In this document: positions 1 through 9,008 of the stretch, in pieces
How the letters are laid out: each line of letters begins with the position of its first letter
Numbering within the stretch: the stretch's first letter is position 1
Source: Rhodocyclaceae bacterium
GTDB taxonomy: Bacteria > Pseudomonadota > Gammaproteobacteria > Burkholderiales > Rhodocyclaceae
Direction: 5' to 3'
Assembly: GCA_006218025.1 (NCBI GenBank)
Contig: VBWA01000041.1
Span: 1-58,094, forward strand
Length of the DNA stretch: 58,094 bases
The notes under the pieces: model-generated
What the model was told of the DNA's origin: nothing
Databases searched by the model: none
The model's input: the letters and a program-made list of their open reading frames with translations, nothing else
Position numbers and translations under genes: made by a program

Positions 1-496
1 CGGCAACGACACGCTGCAAGGCGGCCTGGGTGACGATCTCCTGGACGGCGGGCAGGGCGTCGACAGCCTTACTGGCGGGGATGGCAACGACATCTATCGC
101 ACCGGCATCGGCGATGCGATCAGCGAAGCGAGCGGCGTGATGCTCGGCGGTGGCACGGATATCCTGGATATTCGCGCGGCCACGTCGGGCCTGACGGCGA
201 CGCTCGCCGCCGCCTTTGACAGCTTCAGCCAGGATCTGAAGTTCAGCCGGGTCAATGGAGGGCAGGACCTGCGTGTCGACCTGACCGTGAACGGGGGCGC
301 CTCTGCCGGCGCGATCACCGTGATCGGCATGGACAACCTGCAGACGATGGTCGAGACACTGCGGCTCTATCGCGCCAATGGTAGCCAAATCGGTGGCGCT
401 ATCGACCTGACCTCGGTCTGGGCGGCTGCCGGCGCCACGGCAAAGGCACTCATGCTCACGGGTGGCACCAGCGTACTTGGTGCGTTGGCAGCCTAA
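1..496 (+). CDS. C-terminal part of an RTX-type (calcium-binding repeat) secreted protein
   Basis: The frame is open from base 2, so the gene starts outside the window. The first 30 or so visible residues are nonapeptide-like RTX repeats (GNDTLQGGLGDDLLDGG, then LTGGDGNDIY), which in this family bind calcium after export. About 125 residues without repeats follow, ending in a small, hydrophobic and uncharged tail (LTGGTSVLGALAA). RTX proteins leave through type I secretion using an uncleaved C-terminal signal, and the tail is compatible with that. No secretion genes are in view. The substrate or activity of the full protein cannot be told from this fragment. Confidence 0.8.
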   Translation, partial: GNDTLQGGLGDDLLDGGQGVDSLTGGDGNDIYRTGIGDAISEASGVMLGGGTDILDIRAATSGLTATLAAAFDSFSQDLKFSRVNGGQDLRVDLTVNGGASAGAITVIGMDNLQTMVETLRLYRANGSQIGGAIDLTSVWAAAGATAKALMLTGGTSVLGALAA

Positions 497-584
497 GAAG
501 GAGTCAGCCGCCTCTGCCTGGATTGCGAATACCGATGGACACTCGTTCAGGGGCGCGAGCGCCACAGTCGGTACAATCGAACCA

Positions 585-1394
585 ATGAGCCTGCACACCC
601 AAGTCCGCCAGCAGTTGTTGGGCAACCTCGCCGAGGCGCAAGCCGACGAAGCCGCACAACTCAACAACGCCCTGCGCCAGCTGGCGAAGTGGCGCAGCCT
701 GTTGATCCAGAGCACCGTGTTGCAGCATCAGGGCACTGTGGTCATGAGCGGTCCGCTCAAGGGCTTGGACTTCCTGCCGCAGTCGGCCGAAGGCTGCCAC
801 ATTGCCAAACTGCTCGGCTGCTACGAACAGCCCTTGCTGCCTCACATCGAAGCGGCGATACAGAGCAATTACCCGGTCTTGCTCAACATCGGCTGTGCCG
901 AGGGTTACTACGCGGCAGGCATGGCCCGGCGCATGCCCGCCACCCGGGTGTTTGCTTTTGACCTGAATCCCAGGGCCCGTCAGGTCTGTGCCGCTCTGGC
1001 CCAGAAGAACAAGGTTGCAGAGCGGGTAAGCATCGGCACCTTGTTCAAGCCGGAAGATTTCGCTCCGTGGGCCGGACAAAAAGTGCTGGTGCTCTGCGAT
1101 ATCGAGGGCGCCGAGCGTGAGCTGCTCGATCTCGACGCGGCGCCGGCTCTGGCCGGCATGGACGTGATCGTCGAATCCCACGAATGCCTGATCCCGGGGA
1201 TTACCAGGCTATTGATCGAGCGCTTTTCCGCGACCCACCACATCTCGCTGGTGGAAGACGACGGCCAGCGTCAATTGCCGGACGCTCCGCCCTGGTTCAA
1301 GCAGCTCGCCCATCTGGACCAGTTGCTGGCCGTGTGGGAATGGAGGTCGGGCCCGACACCGTGGCTGGTGATGAAGACGAAAGCAAAGGAATAG
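585..1394 (+). CDS. Class I SAM-dependent methyltransferase (FkbM-like)
   Basis: Predicted 269-residue soluble protein. The SAM-binding motif I is clear near the middle (LNIGCAEGYYAAGMA), followed by an acidic end of strand 2 (VFAFDLNPRA) and a later strand CDIEGAERELLDL. The arrangement resembles FkbM-type methyltransferases. The ATG at 585 is preferred because upstream in-frame starts would overlap the RTX gene; no strong ribosome binding site is visible before it. The substrate is unknown, and the nearby RTX gene does not define it. Confidence 0.7.
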   Translation: MSLHTQVRQQLLGNLAEAQADEAAQLNNALRQLAKWRSLLIQSTVLQHQGTVVMSGPLKGLDFLPQSAEGCHIAKLLGCYEQPLLPHIEAAIQSNYPVLLNIGCAEGYYAAGMARRMPATRVFAFDLNPRARQVCAALAQKNKVAERVSIGTLFKPEDFAPWAGQKVLVLCDIEGAERELLDLDAAPALAGMDVIVESHECLIPGITRLLIERFSATHHISLVEDDGQRQLPDAPPWFKQLAHLDQLLAVWEWRSGPTPWLVMKTKAKE

Positions 1395-1481
1395 TTCACC
1401 AAACCGTCATCAGGAAACGAAAAAGCCCCTTGGTCAGCGGCCTTGCCGGGGTAGCGAGGCATTCCGATACGGCCTGATACG

Positions 1482-2360
1482 CTACTCCAGATTCTGCACC
1501 TGCTCCCGCATCTGCTCGATCAGCAGCTTGAGTTCCAGCGCGATGACGGTGACTTCTCCCGAGACCGACTTCGAGGCCAGGGTATTGGCCTCGCGGTTGA
1601 GTTCCTGCATCAGGAAATCGAGCCGCTTGCCGACGGCGCCGCCCTTCTTCAGCACGCGCTCGAGTTCGTCCATGTGGGTGGCGAGCCGTGCGATCTCCTC
1701 GGCGACGTCGATCTTGGCGGCGAACACGCCGACTTCCTGGCGGATGCGGTCTTCATCGAGATTCGCCACCGCCTCGCGCAGTTTGGTCGCGAGGCGCTCG
1801 CGGTAGGCTTCCAGCGCGGCCGGCAGCAGCGGCAGGGCGGCGCTCACCTGCTCGCGCATGCGGGCGGCGCGTTCGCGCAGCACGTCGGCGAGTTTGGCGC
1901 CCTCGCGTTCGCGCGTGGCGACGAAATCGTCGAGCAGCGTGGCGAACATTTCCTGCGCCGCGGCCTGCAGCTGTTCATTGGTCAGCGAGTCGTCGGCCAG
2001 CACCCCGGGCCAGCGCAGCACTTCGGCCACCGATAGCGGAGCGGCCTGGGGCAGGGCGCTGCGCACGACGCTGTCGAGTTTGCCCAGTTCTGCCAGCAGC
2101 GCCGGATCGGGCTTGCGCTCGTGGTGTGCCGCAGCCCCTTGTGCCGGCTGCGCCTGCAAATAGCCGCGACATTCGATCTTGCCGCGGCCGATGCGCCCGG
2201 CAATCTTCTCGCGCATCGCCATTTCAAGAAAACGCAGGTCTTCGCTGAGGCGGAAGCTGATATCCAGATAGCGCGAGTTGACGCTCTTGATCTCGAGGTT
2301 CATCACTGCGCTGCCGAGGTCACGGCTGGCAGCGGCGTATCCGGTCATGCTGTAGATCAT
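1482..2360 (-). CDS. yicC: YicC/YloC family endoribonuclease
   Basis: 292 residues, close to the 287 of E. coli YicC. The N-terminus MIYSMTGYA and the C-terminus (LDFLMQELNREANTLASKS, then ELKLLIEQMREQVQNLE) are diagnostic of the family. Members have been described as endoribonucleases acting on RNA. The start at 2360 matches the family; longer in-frame starts lack homology. The gene diverges from the kinase gene, with about 120 bp between them for two promoters. In E. coli yicC adjoins rph; here a kinase and a phosphatase lie between them. Confidence 0.9.
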   Translation of the reverse strand: MIYSMTGYAAASRDLGSAVMNLEIKSVNSRYLDISFRLSEDLRFLEMAMREKIAGRIGRGKIECRGYLQAQPAQGAAAHHERKPDPALLAELGKLDSVVRSALPQAAPLSVAEVLRWPGVLADDSLTNEQLQAAAQEMFATLLDDFVATREREGAKLADVLRERAARMREQVSAALPLLPAALEAYRERLATKLREAVANLDEDRIRQEVGVFAAKIDVAEEIARLATHMDELERVLKKGGAVGKRLDFLMQELNREANTLASKSVSGEVTVIALELKLLIEQMREQVQNLE

Positions 2361-2479
2361 GGTGTGGGGGGTCTCCGTTCCCTTTTCCCGGGACGCCGCC
2401 TCAAAGCAGTTGTTTACAGAGGGGAGGCGAACAAGGAAAATCACGGCAGTATATCAACCTGTTCCCCAATTCCCGCCCC

Positions 2480-3409
2480 TTGAGCACCCAGAACAATCAC
2501 GCACTGCCGCCCGGCTACGAACTGGAGGGCTATCGCATCGAGCGACAGCTTTCGGTCGGCGGCTTTTCGATCGTCTATCTGGCGCACGATGCAAAAGGCA
2601 CGCCGGTGGCGATCAAGGAATATCTGCCCAACGTCCTGGCCTTGCGCAAAGAGGGTGAAGTTGCGCCGACGATTCCGCCGGAGTTCCAGGCGGATTTCAA
2701 TCACGGCCTGAAGCTGTTCTTCGAGGAGGGGCGGGCGCTCACCGGGCTCGATCATCCGAACGTGGTGCGCGTGCTGAATTTCTTCCGCGCCAACGAGACC
2801 GTTTATCTGGTGATGCGCTACGAAGTCGGCCGCACCTTGCGCGACCATATTCGCCAGCATCGCGGCAAGCTGGGCGAGGTGTTCATGCGCAGGATGTTCA
2901 GCGGCGTGCTCGATGGCCTCGGCGAGGTCCATGGCCGCGGCCTGCTGCATCTCGACATCAAGCCGGCCAACATCTGGCTGCGCAACGACGACAGCCCCGT
3001 GCTGCTGGACTTCGGCGCCGCGCGCTACGCCATGGATATCGGTCCGCCCGAACCGCGGGCGATGTACACGCCGGGCTATGCGGCACCCGAGCAGTATCAC
3101 GGCAGGTTCACGCTGGGGCCATGGACCGACATCTACGCGGTCGGCGCCTGCATGTATGCGGCCCTGGCCGGCGGCGCCCCGCAGGCGGCCGACGAACGGA
3201 TGGTCGATGACCAGCTGCTACCCGCCCGGCAGCGCTGGGGTTCCGATTATTCGCCGCGCCTGCTGGCGACCATCGACGAATGCCTGCGCCTCGAACCGAC
3301 GCGACGGCCGCAGCACGCCCGTGCCCTGCAGGCTTCGCTCAACGCCGATCAGCCCGGAGACAAGCCGCCGGGAACGTGGCTTTCCCGCCTCGGCCTGCGT
3401 GGCTGGTAG
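2480..3409 (+). CDS. Ser/Thr protein kinase (Hanks type), soluble
   Basis: 309 residues with the kinase core from about residue 15 to 285. The glycine loop is [11 protein letters not shown], the ATP lysine is in VAIKEYLP, the catalytic loop is HLDIKPANI (HLD in place of HRD), the metal-binding motif is DFGAAR, and the APE motif appears as YAAPEQY. No membrane segment is predicted, unlike many bacterial PASTA kinases. The only suitable start is a TTG at 2480. The stop overlaps the GTG start of a PP2C phosphatase, so the two form a kinase-phosphatase pair; the target is unknown. Confidence 0.88.
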   Translation: MSTQNNHALPPGYELEGYRIERQLSVGGFSIVYLAHDAKGTPVAIKEYLPNVLALRKEGEVAPTIPPEFQADFNHGLKLFFEEGRALTGLDHPNVVRVLNFFRANETVYLVMRYEVGRTLRDHIRQHRGKLGEVFMRRMFSGVLDGLGEVHGRGLLHLDIKPANIWLRNDDSPVLLDFGAARYAMDIGPPEPRAMYTPGYAAPEQYHGRFTLGPWTDIYAVGACMYAALAGGAPQAADERMVDDQLLPARQRWGSDYSPRLLATIDECLRLEPTRRPQHARALQASLNADQPGDKPPGTWLSRLGLRGW

Positions 3410-4320
3410 TGAGCTACACGATCGCACAGGAAACCCGCATCGGCGGTCGCGAGATCAATCAGGATCGTGTTGCCTGGCTTGCAACCGCAGACGCCGTGCT
3501 GATGGTGGTCGCCGACGGCATGGGTGGCCACCTGCAGGGCGAAGTCGCGGCGCAGATTGCCGTCGATACCGTGAGCGCGCGTTTTCGCAGCGAAGCAAAA
3601 ACGCGCCTGGCCGATCCGGCGCGGTTCCTCACCACGGCGCTGCAGCAGGCCCACCAGACCATCGTCCATTACGCCACCGACTGCCGCATCCCGCCGCACG
3701 CCGCACCGCGCACCACCTGCATCGCCTGCGTGGTGCAGGACGGGGAGGCCACCTGGGCGCATGCCGGCGATTCGCGGCTCTACCTGATCCACGGTCAGTC
3801 CCAGGGGCCGGCCGGTGTCGCTCAGACCCGCGACCACAGCATCGTTCAGCGCATGGTCGACGCAGGCAGTCTCAGCGATGCCGAAGCCGCCAGCCACCCG
3901 CTGCGCAACCGCGTTTTCAGTTGCCTGGGCGGCGACGAGGCGCCGCAAATCGAAGTCTCGCGCCGGGTATCTCTGCAGGACGGCGACCTGATTGCCTTGT
4001 GCACCGACGGCGCCTGGTCGCCGCTGGGCGAGACGCTGGTGGCCGAGCTCGGGCGCGCGCCGCTCAACAGGAGCGTGCCGCATCTGCTCGATGCCGCCGA
4101 GCGCGCGGCGGGTCCCGAGGCCGACAACCTGACCCTGATCGCCATGCGCTGGCAAGCGCCCGATCCCGATCAACATACCCTCGACATGGCTCCGGCTGCG
4201 CAGCCGGTGCAGCCGGTGCAGCCGGTGCAGATGGTCGCAGCGATCAGCGATGCGGAAATCGAGCACGCCATTGCCGAGATTCGCCGGCGCATTCCGCACA
4301 ACCCCAATGGAGCATCCTGA
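3409..4320 (+). CDS. PP2C-family protein serine/threonine phosphatase
   Basis: 303 residues from a GTG that shares one base with the kinase stop (TAGTG). PP2C metal-binding motifs are present in order: [29 protein letters not shown] and a final DNLTLIAM. It should remove phosphates placed by the upstream kinase, using two Mn/Mg ions. The C-terminal tail after about residue 255 is linker-like and carries a PVQ triplet repeat from a 9-bp tandem DNA repeat near 4200-4230. The stop overlaps the rph start. Confidence 0.88.
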   Translation: MSYTIAQETRIGGREINQDRVAWLATADAVLMVVADGMGGHLQGEVAAQIAVDTVSARFRSEAKTRLADPARFLTTALQQAHQTIVHYATDCRIPPHAAPRTTCIACVVQDGEATWAHAGDSRLYLIHGQSQGPAGVAQTRDHSIVQRMVDAGSLSDAEAASHPLRNRVFSCLGGDEAPQIEVSRRVSLQDGDLIALCTDGAWSPLGETLVAELGRAPLNRSVPHLLDAAERAAGPEADNLTLIAMRWQAPDPDQHTLDMAPAAQPVQPVQPVQMVAAISDAEIEHAIAEIRRRIPHNPNGAS

Positions 4321-5078
4321 TGAACCGCCCGACGCAACGCACCGACCGTAGCGCAACCCAGTTGCGCAGCCTCAAGATCACCCGCAACTACACCTGCCAC
4401 GCGGAAGGCAGCGTACTGGTCGAGTTCGGCGCCACCAAGGTGCTGTGCACCGCCAGCGTCGAGGAAACGGTGCCCGGATTCCTGCGCGGCACGGGTGCCG
4501 GCTGGGTCACCGCCGAATACGGCATGCTGCCGCGCGCGACCAACACGCGCATGGCGCGTGAAGCGGCGAAAGGCAAGCAAACCGGCCGCACCCAGGAAAT
4601 CCAGCGCCTGATCGGTCGCTCCCTGCGCGCGGTCACCGACATGGCGGCGCTCGGCGAACGCCAGATCACGCTCGACTGCGACGTGCTGCAGGCCGACGGT
4701 GGCACGCGCTGCGCGTCGATCACCGGCGCCTGCGTGGCGCTGCACGATGCCCTGGCTACGCTCGTCGCCAGCGGCAAGCTGGCGAGCCATCCGATGCGCG
4801 AACTGGTCGGCGCCGTCTCGGTCGGCATCGTCGAAGGCATTCCGGTGCTCGATCTCGACTACGCCGAGGATTCGGCCTGCGATACCGACATGAACGTGGT
4901 GATGACGGCCGGCGGCGGCATCATCGAAGTGCAGGGCACCGCCGAAGGCCCCCCCTTCTCGCGCGCCGAACTCGATACGCTGCTGGAACTCGCCGCGGTC
5001 GGCATCGCCGACATCGTCGCTGCCCAGAAGTCGGCGCTGGCGATACGGCGACCGTATGAACCTGGAAACAGCAATTGA
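4320..5078 (+). CDS. rph: Ribonuclease PH
   Basis: 252 residues; the family is usually about 238. RNase PH uses phosphate to trim 3' ends of tRNA precursors. Hallmarks are [31 protein letters not shown], the phosphate-binding region [15 protein letters not shown], and [12 protein letters not shown]. The start overlaps the PP2C stop (ATGA). The extra C-terminal residues after AAQK are encoded by a copy of the short dispersed repeat (5026-5054), so the family end seems to have been extended through it. Downstream rdgB and hemW complete a common betaproteobacterial cluster. Confidence 0.95.
   Translation: MNRPTQRTDRSATQLRSLKITRNYTCHAEGSVLVEFGATKVLCTASVEETVPGFLRGTGAGWVTAEYGMLPRATNTRMAREAAKGKQTGRTQEIQRLIGRSLRAVTDMAALGERQITLDCDVLQADGGTRCASITGACVALHDALATLVASGKLASHPMRELVGAVSVGIVEGIPVLDLDYAEDSACDTDMNVVMTAGGGIIEVQGTAEGPPFSRAELDTLLELAAVGIADIVAAQKSALAIRRPYEPGNSN
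5026..5054 (-). repeat. Short dispersed repeat, copy 1 (in rph)
   Basis: Read on the minus strand it contains the shared core CGTATCGCCAGCGCCGACTT. It forms the extra C-terminal codons of rph. The same core recurs at seven further places in this window with at most a few mismatches. Confidence 0.75.
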
Positions 5079-5206
5079 TCCGCAGATTCCGCAGATTGAC
5101 GCAGATGGGTCAAAGCAATGGCGGGAAAGGGCGCATCGCCCGTTCGGTGAGCCGGGTGCCCCCTCCAGCCCGTTGTTCAATCTGTGGAATCTGCGAAATC
5201 TGCGGA
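5079..5206. repeat. Intergenic long inverted repeat, copy A
   Basis: Fills the gap between rph and rdgB. The left arm (5079-5106) starts TCCGCAGATTCCGCAGATT and the right arm (5180-5206) ends AATCTGCGAAATCTGCGGA, so a long imperfect hairpin with a 73-base loop can form. Arms of the same family occur at 36563-36633 with a different loop. Similar intergenic repeats built on CGCAGATT are common in proteobacteria. It could act as an mRNA stabiliser or attenuator. Confidence 0.8.
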
Positions 5207-5225
5207 CGGAACTGAGGATTTTGAG

Positions 5226-5816
5226 ATGAAGAAACTCGTCCTCGCTTCCGGCAATGCCGGCAAGCTGCGCGAATTCGGGCAATTGCTGGCGCCTTTCGAT
5301 TTCGAAGTGTTGCCGCAGTCGGCCTTCGACGTGCCCGAGGCCGAGGAGCCGCACATCACCTTCGTCGAAAACGCCATCGCCAAGGCGCGGCATGCCGCGC
5401 GGCTCACCGGCCTGCCGGCACTGGCCGACGACTCCGGCTTGTGTGTCAGCGCGCTGGGCGGCGCGCCGGGCGTGTTCTCCGCCCGCTACGGCGGCGAACC
5501 GAAATCGGATGCGAACAACAACGCGAAGCTGCTCGCCGACCTCGCCGGCATCAGCGATCGCCGCGCGCACTATGTCGCGGTGCTGGTGCTGATGCGCCAT
5601 GCCGACGATCCGCAGCCGGTCGTCACCGAAGGCGAATGGCATGGCGAGATCATCGATACGCCGCGCGGCGCCGGCGGCTTTGGCTACGACCCCTACTTCC
5701 TGGTGCCCGACACCGGCCTTACCGCGGCGGAACTGCCGCACGAGGAAAAGAACCGCCGCTCGCATCGCGGCAAGGCCCTGGCGCAACTCATCGAGCGCCT
5801 GCGGCTGGGCATGTGA
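5226..5816 (+). CDS. rdgB: XTP/dITP diphosphatase (Ham1/RdgB)
   Basis: 196 residues, typical of the family. It hydrolyses non-canonical purine triphosphates (ITP, XTP) to monophosphates, cleaning the nucleotide pool. Motifs include LASGNAGKLREF at the N-terminus, FVENAIAKARHAA, ALADDSGLCV, GGFGYDPYF and the end SHRGKALAQL. The ATG at 5226 has a GAGGA-type binding site a few bases upstream. The last codons overlap the GTG of hemW, so the two are probably translated together. Confidence 0.95.
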   Translation: MKKLVLASGNAGKLREFGQLLAPFDFEVLPQSAFDVPEAEEPHITFVENAIAKARHAARLTGLPALADDSGLCVSALGGAPGVFSARYGGEPKSDANNNAKLLADLAGISDRRAHYVAVLVLMRHADDPQPVVTEGEWHGEIIDTPRGAGGFGYDPYFLVPDTGLTAAELPHEEKNRRSHRGKALAQLIERLRLGM

Positions 5817-7027
5817 TCCCGATCATCCCCGTCGTCGCCGTATCGTCAGCGCCGACTGTTGGCGAAGGTTCCGGCCTGGCGGCGCCGCCGCCGCTGGCGC
5901 TGTATGTGCACTGGCCGTGGTGCGTGAAGAAATGTCCCTACTGCGACTTCAATTCGCATGAGCGCCGGACTGAGGTCGACGAACCCGCCTATCTCGCCGC
6001 GCTGATCGCCGATCTCGAAGCCGCCTTGCCGCAGATATGGAACCGGCCGGTGATCAGCGTCTTCATCGGCGGCGGCACGCCGAGCCTGATGCGTGCCGAA
6101 ACTGCCGATGCGCTGCTCGCCGCGATCCGCATGCGCCTGCCGCTGCACCCCGGCGCGGAGATCACGCTCGAAGCCAATCCCGGCACCGCCGAGGCGGCGA
6201 AGTTCGCCGCCTTCCGCGCCGCCGGCGTGAATCGGCTTTCGATCGGCGTGCAGAGTTTCGACGACGCCAAGCTGGAGGCCTTGGGCCGCATCCACGACAG
6301 CGCCGAGGCGCGACGCGCGATCGACCTGGCGCTGAAATACTTCGAGCGCGTCAATCTCGACCTGATGTACGCGCTGCCGCAGCAGACGCTGAAGGAAGCC
6401 GAGCGCGACATCGCGACGGCGACCGGTGCCGGCGTCGGCCACATCTCCGCCTATCATCTGACGCTGGAACCCAACACGCCGTTTCACCATGCGCCGCCGC
6501 TGTTGCCCGACGACGACCTGGCGGCCGACATGCAGGAAATGGTCGAAGCAAAACTTGCCGAAGGCGGCTTCGCACAGTACGAAACTTCCGCATTCGCCAG
6601 ACCTGCAGGGGACACCAACTCGCGCTGCCAGCACAACCTGAATTACTGGAACTTCGGCGATTACCTTGGGCTAGGCGCCGGCGCGCACAGCAAACTCTCG
6701 AATCACGAGTCGATCTGGCGCGAGGCGCGCCACCGCAATCCGCGCGCCTATCTGGAAGGTGCGGCCCGCGGCAACTTCATCAGCACCCGGCAGCCCGTCG
6801 CCCGCGCCGATCTGCCCGGCGAGTTCATGATGAATGCGCTGCGTCTCAACGAGGGTTTCCCGCTCGGGCTATTCACCGAGCGCACCGGCCTGCCGCTGGC
6901 AGCGATCGAAGAGTCGGTGCTGGCGGCACGGCGCGCGGGGCTGCTGGAGACAGCGGACGGACATATCCGCCCCACGCCTCTGGGGCGGCGCTTCCTCAAC
7001 CAGCTCCTGGCCGGGTTCTTGAAATAG
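5813..7027 (+). CDS. hemW: Radical SAM heme chaperone HemW
   Basis: 404 residues. The [4Fe-4S] motif is WCVKKCPYCDF (CxxxCxxC), as in HemW, followed by FIGGGTPSL and VNRLSIGVQSF. HemW proteins resemble coproporphyrinogen dehydrogenase HemN but bind and transfer heme instead. The GTG at 5813 overlaps the rdgB stop by four bases (GTGA). Between this start and the conserved ALYVHWPWC lie about 25 variable residues, part of which (VAVSSAPTVGE) is encoded by a dispersed short repeat at 5831-5858; a later start is possible. Confidence 0.9.
   Translation: MIPIIPVVAVSSAPTVGEGSGLAAPPPLALYVHWPWCVKKCPYCDFNSHERRTEVDEPAYLAALIADLEAALPQIWNRPVISVFIGGGTPSLMRAETADALLAAIRMRLPLHPGAEITLEANPGTAEAAKFAAFRAAGVNRLSIGVQSFDDAKLEALGRIHDSAEARRAIDLALKYFERVNLDLMYALPQQTLKEAERDIATATGAGVGHISAYHLTLEPNTPFHHAPPLLPDDDLAADMQEMVEAKLAEGGFAQYETSAFARPAGDTNSRCQHNLNYWNFGDYLGLGAGAHSKLSNHESIWREARHRNPRAYLEGAARGNFISTRQPVARADLPGEFMMNALRLNEGFPLGLFTERTGLPLAAIEESVLAARRAGLLETADGHIRPTPLGRRFLNQLLAGFLK
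5831..5858 (+). repeat. Short dispersed repeat, copy 2 (5' end of hemW)
   Basis: Contains GTCGCCGTATCGTCAGCGCC followed by GACT, one mismatch from the shared core. It encodes part of the variable N-terminal extension of HemW. Confidence 0.7.
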
Positions 7028-7116
7028 TCCTGCCAGTGCTTTTGCTTGTTGCATTTGGCATGACGTTGAACTGGTCCCGTGTTAGAGTCGGCGCCACATT
7101 TTTCCTGGAGCGATTG

Positions 7117-7938
7117 GTGAAGAAAATCCTGGCCTTGGTCGGCGTCGGACTGGTGAGCGTCTGCCATGCGGAAGACGCAACTTTTCCCACGGCCATACTT
7201 GGCCAGGGAACAATGGACGCGGCGTTTTCGGTGGTCTCCGACTCGAATTCGAGCATCATCAACTTCAACGGAAACCCCGGCAGGCAGTCGCTGGACATCA
7301 CGGTGGAAAGCGCGCAAATCCGCTATGGCCTCGGCTCCGACTGGCACGTCGGTGCCCGGCTGGCCTATCGTTCGGAGGGGGTTGTGCGCACGGACTTCAG
7401 CAGTCCGCCGGGTCACTTCGTGGATACGACTTCCGAAGGGCGACAAAATCCGAGTCTGTGGGCCTCGTATGGTTTCATCAACGACAAGGCCAGCCCGTTC
7501 TCGCTGAGCGGAACAATTCTGGTCACTCCCGATACGACGGGCAAGCAAGACAGCCGCTACTCGGGACAGCTTGTCGCGGGGTGGTGGAGCAGCGACACGC
7601 TGCGACTGTACGGCGGCTATTCAGTGGCGGCCGGCAGGGACCGCGACACGGCGGATACAAGCGGGATTTCCGTCGGAGCGCGCACGTATCTATCGGAAAC
7701 CGTGGCCCTGATCCCGAGTGCCGGCTATACGCGATACCGTGCAACGGATACGTATTCATCCCGAACGCAGTACCAAATCGGCTTGTCGTCCCGTGTTCGG
7801 CTTATGAGAAACACTTACATTCTGCCAGGCGTCATGCTTTATCGAAACTCGTCGGGGGCGAGCAAGGACGGACTGTTCCGCCGCGATGCCACCGCGAATG
7901 GCAGAGTTCTGATACTCGAGTTCTACCATCTCTTCTAA
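7117..7938 (+). CDS. Putative outer-membrane beta-barrel protein
   Basis: 273 residues from a GTG with a GGAG site six bases upstream. It begins with a signal peptide (VKKILALVGVGLVSVCHA, cleavage likely before EDATF). The mature part alternates polar and aromatic residues in short strands (ARLAYRSEG, LRLYGGYSVAAG, ARTYLSETVALIPSAGYTRY) and ends in a terminal phenylalanine (EFYHLF), the usual signature for outer-membrane insertion. The substrate or role is unknown. It follows hemW by about 90 bases and is not obviously linked to it. Confidence 0.6.
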   Translation: MKKILALVGVGLVSVCHAEDATFPTAILGQGTMDAAFSVVSDSNSSIINFNGNPGRQSLDITVESAQIRYGLGSDWHVGARLAYRSEGVVRTDFSSPPGHFVDTTSEGRQNPSLWASYGFINDKASPFSLSGTILVTPDTTGKQDSRYSGQLVAGWWSSDTLRLYGGYSVAAGRDRDTADTSGISVGARTYLSETVALIPSAGYTRYRATDTYSSRTQYQIGLSSRVRLMRNTYILPGVMLYRNSSGASKDGLFRRDATANGRVLILEFYHLF

Positions 7939-8123
7939 GGCGAACATCTTCATCCATCCCTCGCCAGCGGCCACCAAACCTGTTGCGCCGCGCAGCGCAC
8001 CACGGGAACCGGTCACGGCAGCATTGCCCTGACAGGCAAAGCAGCCTCAATACGCTCCAGGCAGGTTCGCGGGTGAATCAAGGCGCTTGAATGAGTTGGT
8101 TTCCCAGGGTTCCATAAGTGCCG
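7939..8123. other. Intergenic gap without recognised feature
   Basis: Convergent gap between the outer-membrane-like gene and the minus-strand ligase gene. I see no gene, repeat or clear terminator hairpin here. Confidence 0.5.
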
Positions 8124-9008
8124 TTACAGTTTGTCGCGCACCCGCAGATATCTCGGGAAGCGCGGCATGCCGTTGTGCGTAAGCTCGCGATAGCGGTAGG
8201 TCACGAGCGTACCGACCGGCGGCGGATTGCGCCGCAGGGCGTCGGTCAAGCCGCTGCCAAGCGAAAAGCGCCGGCCGTCGGGCAGCTCCATCCGCAATGC
8301 GCCGACCACGCCGGCATATTTGCCCTTCCCGGGCAGATGCGCGACCACGTTGGCTTCGGCGTCGAGCCACGGAGTTACTTTGAGCAGTGTGCTGGAGCGA
8401 CCGGCTTCATAGACGGCATCGTCGCGGTGAAGCATCAGGCCTTCGCCACCGCTGCGGACGATATCGCGCAGCCTTTTCTGCAGCGCAGCCGCGTCCGGCA
8501 AACGGAATTGAGGAACAGCCTGCAACCAGGGCAGATTCGCTGCGGTGGTGATGGCTTTGATCTGCTCGACGCGGTCGGTAAAGCTGCCGGAGGCATTCGG
8601 CAATTCGAAAATCATGTAGCGCACGCGCCGCCATTCGGCGTCGTCGGGAGATTGGTGGCGGACGATGGCCGAGAGTTGATCAAAGGTGCCGCGTCCGAGC
8701 CAGAGTTCGCCATCCAGCGGCTGCCGGGGCAGGGCGTCGAGAAACCACGCCGGGGCCGGGACCGGGTTGCCGCTGCGAAACCTGAGGGCCTTGCCATCCC
8801 AGCTGGCACGCACACCGTCTAGCTTTTCGCTGACCCAGTAGCGCGAGACATCGATATCGCCGCGATAACGCTCGGCCAGCAACAGGCCCGGTGATATCGG
8901 TTCGGCGCCCAGCGCAGGTATTGCGCAGGCGGCTGCGGCAAGCAGAGCGAGAAATATGCCGGATATCTGGCGCAACGACCTGCCTGACCAACGGCGGTCA
9001 GCCGCCAT
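8124..9008 (-). CDS. Periplasmic ATP-dependent DNA ligase (Lig E type)
   Basis: 294 residues. The ligase core is a minimal adenylation plus OB domain. Motif I is EKLDGVRASWDG with the nucleotidyl lysine, then PLDGELWLG (motif III), GGEGLMLHRDD (motif IV) and LLKVTPWLDAEANVV (motif V). The N-terminus (RQISGIFLALLAAAACAIPALGA) is a signal peptide, so the enzyme should work in the periplasm, as known for Lig E proteins of Neisseria and Haemophilus, where a link to DNA uptake has been proposed. It is the last gene of the sugar operon and overlaps the fcl end by 11 bases. Confidence 0.85.
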   Translation of the reverse strand: MAADRRWSGRSLRQISGIFLALLAAAACAIPALGAEPISPGLLLAERYRGDIDVSRYWVSEKLDGVRASWDGKALRFRSGNPVPAPAWFLDALPRQPLDGELWLGRGTFDQLSAIVRHQSPDDAEWRRVRYMIFELPNASGSFTDRVEQIKAITTAANLPWLQAVPQFRLPDAAALQKRLRDIVRSGGEGLMLHRDDAVYEAGRSSTLLKVTPWLDAEANVVAHLPGKGKYAGVVGALRMELPDGRRFSLGSGLTDALRRNPPPVGTLVTYRYRELTHNGMPRFPRYLRVRDKL

